Made by a program: the position numbers and the translations under genes. From assembly GCA_017454675.1 (NCBI GenBank), contig JAFTCN010000081.1, positions 1 through 40,759 of the forward strand: a DNA stretch of 40,759 nucleotides. Reading direction: 5' to 3'. This DNA is from Clostridia bacterium (GTDB lineage: Bacteria > Bacillota > Clostridia > Oscillospirales > CAG-272). Shown here piece by piece: positions 1 through 6,680 of the stretch. The stretch's first letter is position 1. Each line of letters opens with the position of its first letter. The notes under the pieces are model-generated. The model was given only the letters and a program-made list of their open reading frames with translations, was not told where the DNA came from and ran no database searches.

Positions 1-3000
1 CGGCGGTCGGGATCGTCACGCCCTCGAGCGTGAGGGTGTCGCCCTCGTATCCTCTGACGGTGACTACGATGTCGTCCGGCTTTCCGTCGTCCCATGAGCC
101 GTTTGCGACTTTGAAAGTGACCTTGTGCGACACAGGTGTTCTTTCGGTGACTGTCAGAACGTTCGGGATGGTCACAAAGGTGTCGGCGTACTGCTGATTC
201 GACCTGTCGGCGTTGTACCTTATGGTCATTCCGTATACGCCGGGCTTGAGTCCTGAGTTTTTATAAGCCTTTTTTATGATACGTCCGTTTGTGATCCCCT
301 CCTGGAATCCGCCTGCGGAAACACCGTTCGCATCGATGAAATCCACGGATATGCCGCCGTTGACAGGAGGCATTTTTGCAGATCCCGGGATGGATTCTCT
401 GCGTTCCCGGCTTACTCCGTTCCATACGCCCGAAAGAACTATCTCGAGATCGAAGCTGTCTCCGTAGCCGATCTCGCTCTTTCCTTTGTATTCGGCCTCG
501 GGTTCAAAGCCCTTGAATATCCTGAAGAAGACTTCGCTGCGCACCTTTTTGTTGCCCCAGAGTATGCTGGCATCGCTGACCCACTGGCCGCTGTCGTCAA
601 GGCTTTTCTGATAGCTCAGCAGTCCGTCGTCGAGATTCGTTTCGAAGGAGAGCGTTATCGGTGTAAAGCTCTTCAGATGGCCGGACAGTTTGCCCTGAAG
701 GCTGAAATCCCAGGTGGAGTTTTCCAGTTTCTTGTTTTCGCCTATAAGGATCCAGTCGGTAAGCCTGACCTCTCCGTGGTAGAGCCTGACGTAGACGTTG
801 TCCATCTTCAGGGCGTCGCCGCCGTCCAGGCGGAGCTTCAGGTTCAGTTTGTCGAGAGGGATCCCCTCCCTTCCGAGTGGAACATAGTAGGTATACTCTT
901 TTCCGTTCTTAAAATCGGTGCCCTCATTGTCCAGCAGGCTCGATTTTTTCCTGGAACTTCCGTTGTATGCGTCAAGATAGACGTCGTCATAGGTGCCGCA
1001 GTCCTCACCAACATAATCGTTCGCCTTGACCTTGATATACAGCTCGACCTCGTTCACCGTCCACTTTTCGATATTCCGGGTCCTCATCATCAGTTCTTCG
1101 TGGAAATTCAGGTCGACCGATTTCCCGCTGTCCATCTCGCTGTTTCCGACAAAACCTATCGGATCCATAAGCTTTATCCCGGCGTGGTAGGGCGTTATCT
1201 CAACGCCGGCGAAATTCCATGCGGAGGCTGCCGTTCCGGTGCTCTCCTGTTCGATCAGTATCTCGATCTCGTCAAGACGCACGGGCTGTCCGAGCTCCAC
1301 GAGGTAGGTGTCCGTTTTCCCGGCTTCGAAATCGTTGTGGTTTGATATGTCGAGGAGCTTGTTTCTTATGACCTCGTACCCGTTGCCTTTTTTGCGCAGT
1401 ATCAGTGCGTAGATGTTGTCGTCGGTGCCGCCGTGTCCCGAGTTTCCCGTCTTCATCTTAAGTTCAAGCGTCGTGGCGACGAGATTCGCGGGGTTTTTCT
1501 GATATGAATCCTGATCCACACCGGCGAATTTGCTGATGAAACTCTTAAAATTGTCGGGGCCCATGAGGATCAGTTTGAACATTACGAGAGTATTGTAGAA
1601 GGCTTCCAGGTCGGAGTCGAGCGCGTTGTCCAGCGCACCGCGATCACTTCCAAATATCAGATCAAACATGGAAACCCCCGAGAGCATCTGCTGTTCCAGG
1701 GCATATCTGTCCATGTAGATCTTGAATTCCGCAAAGTTATCCGTATCCTGCCGGAACGGGTTATCTTCGTGATCCAGCTGCACCTGAGGATTTGACATCC
1801 GGTCCTTGTATTCGTCGATCACCTTGTCAAGACCGGTAAAACCGAGAGCGGAAAGCGCCAGGCTCTCGACCTGTTCCAGCATCCATTCCTCGATGTCCTG
1901 GACGAATTCATCCAGACCTATCGCGCTCGTGATCATATTCAGAATATCTTTAGGGAAGGTTATTCCGTCGATCATTATATCGGGCGCCGGAGTAATGTAT
2001 TTGCCGTATGAGTCGACCCATGCCTTCAGTTCCTCGGTAACGATGCCGGTGGTCGAGGGGTTCTTCTCGGTGACCATTCTCCGCGCCATGTTGTCAAAGC
2101 ATCCGACCAGCGCGTAGGTGGCGTCGTCAAGGTCTTTTATCCACGCGTCCAGGTACTTCACCGCCGTCGTGTAGGCGGGATCGATGCTGGGGCGCCATTT
2201 TTCGGCTTTTTCGAACAGTTCCATCCTCAGATTGATCAGGTATTCGTACTGAACGGGAACGCTGCCGTATTTTCCGAAGATGGTTGCGGGGCCGTTGTTA
2301 ACGTTGCCGTTGAACACCAGCGTGTCGGCTACGAACTGAACCGGCGCGGCGATGTTCAGATAGCCCAGCTGATTGTAGAAATCCCAGTTCACCAGACTGT
2401 CCATATATGTCTCCTCCGACATATGGCTCAGGATGATGTTGAGATTTTGGTCGGTCCCGTCGACGTAATTCACTTCGCTGAGCAGCGGATAGGTCCCGCC
2501 GGCGAACATGTTTATAAAGTCGTGACCGAACATATCTCCGCAGAAGTGGAGCATGAATCCGAGCGTGAAAGCCAGAGCCTTCTTGCGCTCCGGACTGTCT
2601 TTAGGGAGCATGTTGACCGAATTGCAGAGCAGAGTGATCCATTCGCCCGATCCGATCTTCTTATCGGCGTCATAGGGATGGATGTAGCCCTGGCCGGTGA
2701 GTATATCCGGATAGAAATCAGGTCCCATGGACCCTGCGCGGAAAGCGTCCGGATACTCAAACAGAGCCTCTTGGTATTCCGACGGTATCTCGTAGGAATA
2801 CACATTGGTGCTGCCGTACGGCAGATTCACGCCGATGCCCGCTCTGCCCCCGTTCCAGGCGGCGGAACGCTGCAGCTCCAGAAGGATCAGATCGGCACTG
2901 TTTACGTGTGTCAGGTTCTTCCACGCAAAGGTGTTGACCGGGATCAGAGAGATAAATACGGCGATGACCATAAGCGCCGCGACCAGCCTTGCTGCGATAC

Positions 3001-3007
3001 GTTTCAT
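1..3007 (-). CDS. Secreted zinc-dependent phospholipase C-like protein with two PLAT-like domains (3' end cut by window)
   Basis: The ATG at 3007 follows an AAGGAG ribosome binding site. About 1,002 codons are visible and the C-terminus lies outside the window. Residues 1-28 form a signal peptide ending in TFA, so the mature protein would start with Trp29, as in Clostridium alpha-toxin, where the N-terminal Trp binds zinc. The candidate ligands of the PF00882 fold are all present in order: W29, H34, D97 (PDFYPD), H110, H154-x3-D158-x3-H162, and H195-x3-E199. Residues ~512-605 resemble the alpha-toxin PLAT/C2 domain (GGTDDNIY followed by DFEAGKTDTY). A second PLAT-like unit (TYDDVYLDAY, DFKNGKEYTY) spans ~650-730. 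The visible end, VTFKVANGSWDDG followed by YEGDTL, resembles a repeat found in Firmicutes surface proteins. Likely role: extracellular lipid hydrolysis. Activity is inferred, not shown. Confidence 0.8.
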   Translation of the reverse strand, partial: MKRIAARLVAALMVIAVFISLIPVNTFAWKNLTHVNSADLILLELQRSAAWNGGRAGIGVNLPYGSTNVYSYEIPSEYQEALFEYPDAFRAGSMGPDFYPDILTGQGYIHPYDADKKIGSGEWITLLCNSVNMLPKDSPERKKALAFTLGFMLHFCGDMFGHDFINMFAGGTYPLLSEVNYVDGTDQNLNIILSHMSEETYMDSLVNWDFYNQLGYLNIAAPVQFVADTLVFNGNVNNGPATIFGKYGSVPVQYEYLINLRMELFEKAEKWRPSIDPAYTTAVKYLDAWIKDLDDATYALVGCFDNMARRMVTEKNPSTTGIVTEELKAWVDSYGKYITPAPDIMIDGITFPKDILNMITSAIGLDEFVQDIEEWMLEQVESLALSALGFTGLDKVIDEYKDRMSNPQVQLDHEDNPFRQDTDNFAEFKIYMDRYALEQQMLSGVSMFDLIFGSDRGALDNALDSDLEAFYNTLVMFKLILMGPDNFKSFISKFAGVDQDSYQKNPANLVATTLELKMKTGNSGHGGTDDNIYALILRKKGNGYEVIRNKLLDISNHNDFEAGKTDTYLVELGQPVRLDEIEILIEQESTGTAASAWNFAGVEITPYHAGIKLMDPIGFVGNSEMDSGKSVDLNFHEELMMRTRNIEKWTVNEVELYIKVKANDYVGEDCGTYDDVYLDAYNGSSRKKSSLLDNEGTDFKNGKEYTYYVPLGREGIPLDKLNLKLRLDGGDALKMDNVYVRLYHGEVRLTDWILIGENKKLENSTWDFSLQGKLSGHLKSFTPITLSFETNLDDGLLSYQKSLDDSGQWVSDASILWGNKKVRSEVFFRIFKGFEPEAEYKGKSEIGYGDSFDLEIVLSGVWNGVSRERRESIPGSAKMPPVNGGISVDFIDANGVSAGGFQEGITNGRIIKKAYKNSGLKPGVYGMTIRYNADRSNQQYADTFVTIPNVLTVTERTPVSHKVTFKVANGSWDDGKPDDIVVTVRGYEGDTLTLEGVTIPTA

Positions 3008-3045
3008 ACTGTTTTTCTCCTTGCGGTTTTTTCTGTAAAAGGCCC

Positions 3046-3094
3046 CGGGCGGACGGCGGACCCGGCTGTCTGAAGCCAGTCGTCCGGCTGCCCG
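3046..3094 (-). terminator. Possible weak terminator hairpin
   Basis: An interrupted stem (CGGGC plus GGACG pairing with CGTCC plus GCCCG) with a second inner stem lies between the small membrane protein and the phospholipase gene. On the minus strand it is followed only by CCTTTT, so termination is uncertain. Confidence 0.3.
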
Positions 3095-3128
3095 TTGTTT
3101 CATTTTGTGCTTTATTGAACCATTGAAC

Positions 3129-3506
3129 TCAGCGGTCCCGGTCTTCCTGGCCGGCTCCGCTTACGTTGTTTTCAGGCGGAATGACAGCGTCATCCTTCCC
3201 GGACGTGCCTCCGCCTCCCGGCCCCGGCCTGCTCCTTATAAGAAGAACTGTCAGCGCGGCGCCGAGCGAGAAGGCGATGACCGCGATCAGGACATAGATT
3301 CCTGATCCGTCGAAGAGCATCGCGGCGCCGCTGTATGTCCCGGCGGTGCCCGATGTGTGCGCAGTGCCGTCGATGATAAGGAACCCCAGTCCCGCGGCGG
3401 AAACAGCACAGCCCGCTCCAGCGGCAAAAGTCATCCTGCGCTCTTTTTTCCGTCTTCGGTCTGCCATTTTTGTGTGAAGAGCGTCGAGCCTCTCACCGTC
3501 TGTCAT
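3129..3506 (-). CDS. Small membrane protein, paralog of the sigma-linked protein at 4924-5265
   Basis: 125 aa. The ATG at 3506 has AAAGGAGGT eight bases upstream, better than an in-frame start three codons earlier. The N-terminus is hydrophilic and strongly basic (RRRKKERR at ~16-23), followed by two membrane segments (~26-44 and ~70-90) and a Gly/Pro-rich acidic tail. It shares the N-terminal ER-x3-L helix, the KERR block and the FSLGA second membrane segment with the product of 4924-5265, so the two are paralogs. From memory, similar two-TM proteins sit beside ECF sigma genes in Oscillospiraceae, which would suit an anti-sigma or sigma-accessory role. That is inference. It lies beyond the terminator at 3584-3633, so it is probably transcribed separately. 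Confidence 0.65.
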   Translation of the reverse strand: MTDGERLDALHTKMADRRRKKERRMTFAAGAGCAVSAAGLGFLIIDGTAHTSGTAGTYSGAAMLFDGSGIYVLIAVIAFSLGAALTVLLIRSRPGPGGGGTSGKDDAVIPPENNVSGAGQEDRDR

Positions 3507-3583
3507 GAAAAGCACCTCCTTTCTTCGGTAACCCCTTCACTTTATAAGTGTCTTTTTTTCGAAAAACCACTAACCGGTTTTTC

Positions 3584-3633
3584 AAAAAAAAATGACGCAT
3601 TCAGCGCAAGTTGCCTTGCGTTTAATGCGTCAT
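3584..3633 (-). terminator. Rho-independent terminator of the sigma/PrsW operon
   Basis: A perfect 10-bp stem (ATGACGCATT / AATGCGTCAT, 3593-3602 and 3624-3633) contains an inner CGCAAG/CTTGCG stem. On the minus strand it is followed by a run of nine T residues (plus-strand A-run 3584-3592). It sits 60 bases past the PrsW stop. A further inverted pair, GAAAAACC / GGTTTTTC, lies just beyond (3561-3583). Confidence 0.9.
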
Positions 3634-3693
3634 AATTCTTTACTAAAACTAAGAACAGGTACCGTGTTTAATAAGATACAGCCTCTGCCCGGC

Positions 3694-4326
3694 TCAGTAG
3701 GGCAGTCTTATCTTCCTGCGGAAAAAGATCAGATATACGGTCACCGCTGTCAGCGGGATCGCGCTGCCGATCCAGAAAACAGCTCCCGACTGGTTGACGA
3801 AGATGTTGAACAGGGCGTGAAAAGTTATGACGAAGCAGAGAAGGGCTAAGGTGCCTACTATCCTGAAGGATACCTGATCCCAGAGGAAGTATAGGCCCAG
3901 CGCGACAGCCATCCCGCAGACGACATGCATGGCTCCGGTCCCGAAGCCTCTTATGACGATCCGGAGCAGCCCCGACGTCCCGTAGGAGGTGAGAAAACAG
4001 ACATTTTCGAAGGTGGCGAATCCCACCGACGTCATGAGAGCGCCGGTGATCGCGGCCTTCCTGTCCGGCTCGTAGATCAGGATATAGAAAAGCAGCGGGA
4101 GAGACTTCATTATCTCCTCTACGACGGGGGAGATCTCGTACGCAGCGGCTTCGGGGCCGATTCCGGTCGCTCCTGAGAAAAACGCGCTTATGTATGCCGA
4201 GAGCAGACAGACCGTCATTCCGGCCAGTGTAAAGCAGAGAGCTCTCCTTCCCTCCCTGCGCAGGATCAGGATCGCTATAAGCAGGGGGGCCGCAATGCAG
4301 ATATAGGTGTTTTCTATGTAATTCAT
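3694..4326 (-). CDS. prsW: PrsW-family intramembrane protease
   Basis: 210 aa, multi-pass, close to the ~218 aa of Bacillus PrsW. The conserved membrane motifs of the family are visible in order: PVVEEIMKSLP (EExxK, ~67-77), GFATFENVCF (FxxxEN, ~101-110), the His of MHVVCG (~133-138), and FHALFN (HxxxN, ~169-174). In B. subtilis PrsW makes the first cut in the anti-sigma factor RsiW, releasing SigW. Here its ATG overlaps the stop of the 7-TM gene (ATGA), and a sigma-factor gene lies three genes upstream in the same run. The family assignment is strong. The substrate is inferred from neighbours; the 113-aa product of 4924-5265 is the obvious candidate. Confidence 0.88.
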   Translation of the reverse strand: MNYIENTYICIAAPLLIAILILRREGRRALCFTLAGMTVCLLSAYISAFFSGATGIGPEAAAYEISPVVEEIMKSLPLLFYILIYEPDRKAAITGALMTSVGFATFENVCFLTSYGTSGLLRIVIRGFGTGAMHVVCGMAVALGLYFLWDQVSFRIVGTLALLCFVITFHALFNIFVNQSGAVFWIGSAIPLTAVTVYLIFFRRKIRLPY

Positions 4327-4940
4327 CCCGTCACCGCCTTTTTTGTCGCGGGAATGAAAAGTACGAAACTTGCCGTGAACAGAATGTCGAACCAGTAGTA
4401 CGGGTTGGCAAGAGTATCACCGTCGAAGAAGCATGACGAGAACCAGAGGCCGTATTCGATGAGACAGAACACGAGGATCATGAATGAAAGAAAAAACTGT
4501 CTTTCGTAACTCCGCCTCCGCGTCAGCCGGCTGAGCGAAGAGAACATGAGCAGGCCCATGAGTCCGGCATATATGAGGTTCAGAAAGATCTCGCCGCGCA
4601 GCATGAAGAATACCGCGGATGCCGCCGTAAAGAGCGGCCCGATCCACGGGATGACCGTCCTTCCGGGGTTTTTGATCGGAGGAGCGGTCCGGATAAGAAG
4701 CAGATAGAGGAATATGTAGCAGGCGAACCAGCTGATGTCAGACACGACGGAGATCTGCGGCGTGTCTCCGAAAAAAAGAAGGTATACGAACCAGTATATG
4801 TCTCCGAGCGCAAGACTTCCGTAGAAGAAGACGAGGTGGGTCCAGCCCCGGCTGCGGTATTTCAGCGCCCGGGCCAGAGCGACCGACGCGCAGATCAGCA
4901 GAACGGCGATCTGTAAGGCGTTTTCAACTCTTTCTATCAT
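4323..4940 (-). CDS. Seven-TM membrane protein of unknown function
   Basis: 205 aa, hydrophobic throughout, with about seven predicted membrane segments separated by short loops. The largest charged loop is ~143-151 (SRLTRRRSY). I do not recognise the family. The start at 4940 lies inside the 3' end of the small membrane protein gene (17-nt overlap), and its TGA overlaps the PrsW ATG, so translation is probably coupled on both sides. Lying between a putative anti-sigma factor and its putative protease, it could be a sensor or a scaffold for proteolysis. That rests only on position. Confidence 0.75.
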   Translation of the reverse strand: MIERVENALQIAVLLICASVALARALKYRSRGWTHLVFFYGSLALGDIYWFVYLLFFGDTPQISVVSDISWFACYIFLYLLLIRTAPPIKNPGRTVIPWIGPLFTAASAVFFMLRGEIFLNLIYAGLMGLLMFSSLSRLTRRRSYERQFFLSFMILVFCLIEYGLWFSSCFFDGDTLANPYYWFDILFTASFVLFIPATKKAVTG

Positions 4941-5265
4941 CGCCGCAACTGTTTTCTTCAGACCGCTTCCTGAGCCGGAAGCAGAGCGCGACTACGAAAG
5001 CCCCGAGGCTGAATGAGAGAACGGCCACCATTATATAACCCAGAGCGCCGTGATCCGAGACGATGCTCCCCGCGATCCCTTCCTCCGGACCCGCGAAACT
5101 GACGGCAGGAACGGCGGAGACGACCAGCGCTGCCGCAACGGCAAACGCGAAACAGACGGCGAAGACAGCCGCCGACTTAAAAGCAAGACCGCGGCGTTCC
5201 TTTTCACGTCTTTTTTCAGACACGCGCCGGCGGAGCTCCTCCACCCTCTCTTCAGATGTCCGCAT
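4924..5265 (-). CDS. Small two-TM protein, candidate anti-sigma factor
   Basis: 113 aa. The ATG at 5265 has AAGGAGGGG eight bases upstream and overlaps the end of the sigma-factor gene by 14 nt. An N-terminal basic coiled segment (EERVEELRRRVSEKRREKER, ~5-24) is followed by two membrane helices (~30-52 and ~76-98), an intervening extracytoplasmic loop, and a charged C-terminal tail. A short cytoplasmic helix attached to a membrane anchor, coupled to an ECF sigma gene and co-transcribed with a PrsW protease, is the arrangement expected of a regulated-proteolysis anti-sigma factor. It has no zinc-binding HxxxCxxC motif, so it is not a classical ZAS anti-sigma. It is paralogous to the product of 3129-3506. 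Confidence 0.72.
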   Translation of the reverse strand: MRTSEERVEELRRRVSEKRREKERRGLAFKSAAVFAVCFAFAVAAALVVSAVPAVSFAGPEEGIAGSIVSDHGALGYIMVAVLSFSLGAFVVALCFRLRKRSEENSCGDDRKS

Positions 5266-5809
5266 TTGTGATCCCCTCCTTTTCAAGTTCTGCCCTCAGC
5301 CTGGCCTTTCCGTTGTAAAGCAGGTTTTCGACCCGCTTTACTCCGCACCCCAGCACCGATGCGGCGTTCGCGCAACTCATTTCCATCGCATAGACCAGCC
5401 ACAGTGCCTCTCTGTACTGCGGAGCGATGCGGTTCAGGCATCGCCGAAGAGCGGCGTTCCGCTCCTCTCTCGCGGCGGCCTCGACCGGAGTGTCGTCACC
5501 GTCGGCCACGGTGTCGATCAGCGTCTCGTCGAGGCAGAACTCCTGCCGCTTCGACCGGAGCTTCCGCATACGGCAAGCCTTGTGCCATGCCGTCCTGAAG
5601 AGATAGGCACGGAATTTTCCCTCGCCGATCCTCGGACGGTCGACGAATATCGACGCAAAGCAGTCGAGCATTATGTCCTCCGCGTCCTGCGGGTCGTGAA
5701 GGAAGCCGTCAAGGTAGGCGGTCAGGGAGTCTCCGTAGCGAAGCATCAGCCTGTCCCCGGCGGTACTGTCTCCGTCAAGATAATCACGGTAGAGCTGATC
5801 GTCGGTCAT
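5252..5809 (-). CDS. ECF-type RNA polymerase sigma factor
   Basis: 185 aa from the ATG at 5809, which overlaps the TGA of the preceding gene (ATGA). A GTG seven codons earlier is possible but less convincing. Sigma region 2 spans ~5-85 (DAEDIMLDCFASIF is the core-binding helix). Sigma region 4 spans ~125-178 (RIAPQYREALWLVY, then the helix-turn-helix AASVLGCGVKRVENLLYNGK). It lacks regions 1 and 3, as expected of the ECF group. It would direct RNA polymerase to a stress or envelope regulon. The downstream membrane protein and PrsW genes suggest its activity is held at the membrane and released by proteolysis. No second copy of the operon promoter was noticed, so autoregulation is untested. 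Confidence 0.9.
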   Translation of the reverse strand: MTDDQLYRDYLDGDSTAGDRLMLRYGDSLTAYLDGFLHDPQDAEDIMLDCFASIFVDRPRIGEGKFRAYLFRTAWHKACRMRKLRSKRQEFCLDETLIDTVADGDDTPVEAAAREERNAALRRCLNRIAPQYREALWLVYAMEMSCANAASVLGCGVKRVENLLYNGKARLRAELEKEGITNADI

Positions 5810-6618
5810 GTTTCCGCGCCTCTCGTCCACTGATAGGCTATCCTGGGCGAGCCGTCAGCGAGATGAATGATCCCGCACCTGACAAACCCGTGTTTGGCTA
5901 CCAGGTGCCTCATCGTCGAGTTGTTCTCATGCGTGTCGATTCTGAGGTTGTCGCAGAGGCTCTTGCAGTAGTCGACGGCACATGCAAATATTCCTCCGCT
6001 GCCGTCGCCGGCGATACGGTGTATCGTCAGGTACTCCTCACCGTTCGGCCAGGCTCCGTCCTCTATCGATGCGTATGTGGGATCGGCGCCGGTAAAGAGC
6101 GCGAATACTCCCCGCACGGTGCCGTCATTATCGCAGACAACACGCGATCTGCCGAGCCTGACGTTGGCCTCGATGTCCTCCGGAAGAGGCTTCTGATCCC
6201 CCCACTGTGTCGGATTGCCGGTGCGCTTCATATATTCGCGGGCCGCCGTGTAGATCTCTGAGATGCGCGGTATATCTTCTTCCGATGCGGGTCTTACCGT
6301 CAGCTCTCTTCTGTTTTCAACCGCCTCCAGAAGGAAGCTTACGGGACGGAAGCCGTCGTTGCAGGACAGCATCGCCGATCGGGGGTCCTTCATCCAGCCG
6401 CCGAAAAAGTCTCCTCCTCCGGCCGCAAGTTCGGCGACGAAGGGCCGCATCGTCTCCCAGGCGCTCTCGCAGAGACCGTCGGGGCGCGAGTCGGGCCGGT
6501 CGGCGACAAATACCTGTCCGACCTTCAGGTCGCAGGCGTGCTCTATCGGGTTTTCGTATTTCCTGATCAGATCATCATACCGCGCTGCACGCATGACGGT
6601 GATCTTAACCTTGTTCAT
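5806..6618 (-). CDS. TIGR04076-domain / GNAT acetyltransferase fusion
   Basis: 270 aa. The ATG at 6618 has AAGGA eight bases upstream; another ATG lies three codons earlier. Residues ~1-100 match the small TIGR04076 family: an opening VKITV strand, LKVGQVFVAD, PDGLCESAW, and the closing CNDGFRPVSFLLE. Residues ~108-265 form a GNAT N-acetyltransferase fold: LTVRPASEEDIPRISEIY at the start, the core strand EYLTIHRIAGDGSGGIF, and LRIDTHENNSTMRHLVAKHG as the acetyl-CoA-binding helix region. The acceptor is unknown. The TGA overlaps the sigma-factor ATG, so its product is made with the sigma factor. The fusion itself seems unusual to me, because these domains normally occur as separate proteins. 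Confidence 0.78.
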   Translation of the reverse strand: MNKVKITVMRAARYDDLIRKYENPIEHACDLKVGQVFVADRPDSRPDGLCESAWETMRPFVAELAAGGGDFFGGWMKDPRSAMLSCNDGFRPVSFLLEAVENRRELTVRPASEEDIPRISEIYTAAREYMKRTGNPTQWGDQKPLPEDIEANVRLGRSRVVCDNDGTVRGVFALFTGADPTYASIEDGAWPNGEEYLTIHRIAGDGSGGIFACAVDYCKSLCDNLRIDTHENNSTMRHLVAKHGFVRCGIIHLADGSPRIAYQWTRGAET

Positions 6619-6680
6619 GACTCCCATCCTTCCGGCTTTTCGCGGTCCGCCGGTCCGTTTCGCCGTTACAGCGAAATATA

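Noticed and set aside
677..3073. Several plus-strand frames of 66-222 codons across the first 3 kb
   Set aside because: All are antisense to the phospholipase-like gene, whose frame is continuous and motif-rich from 3007 to the window start.
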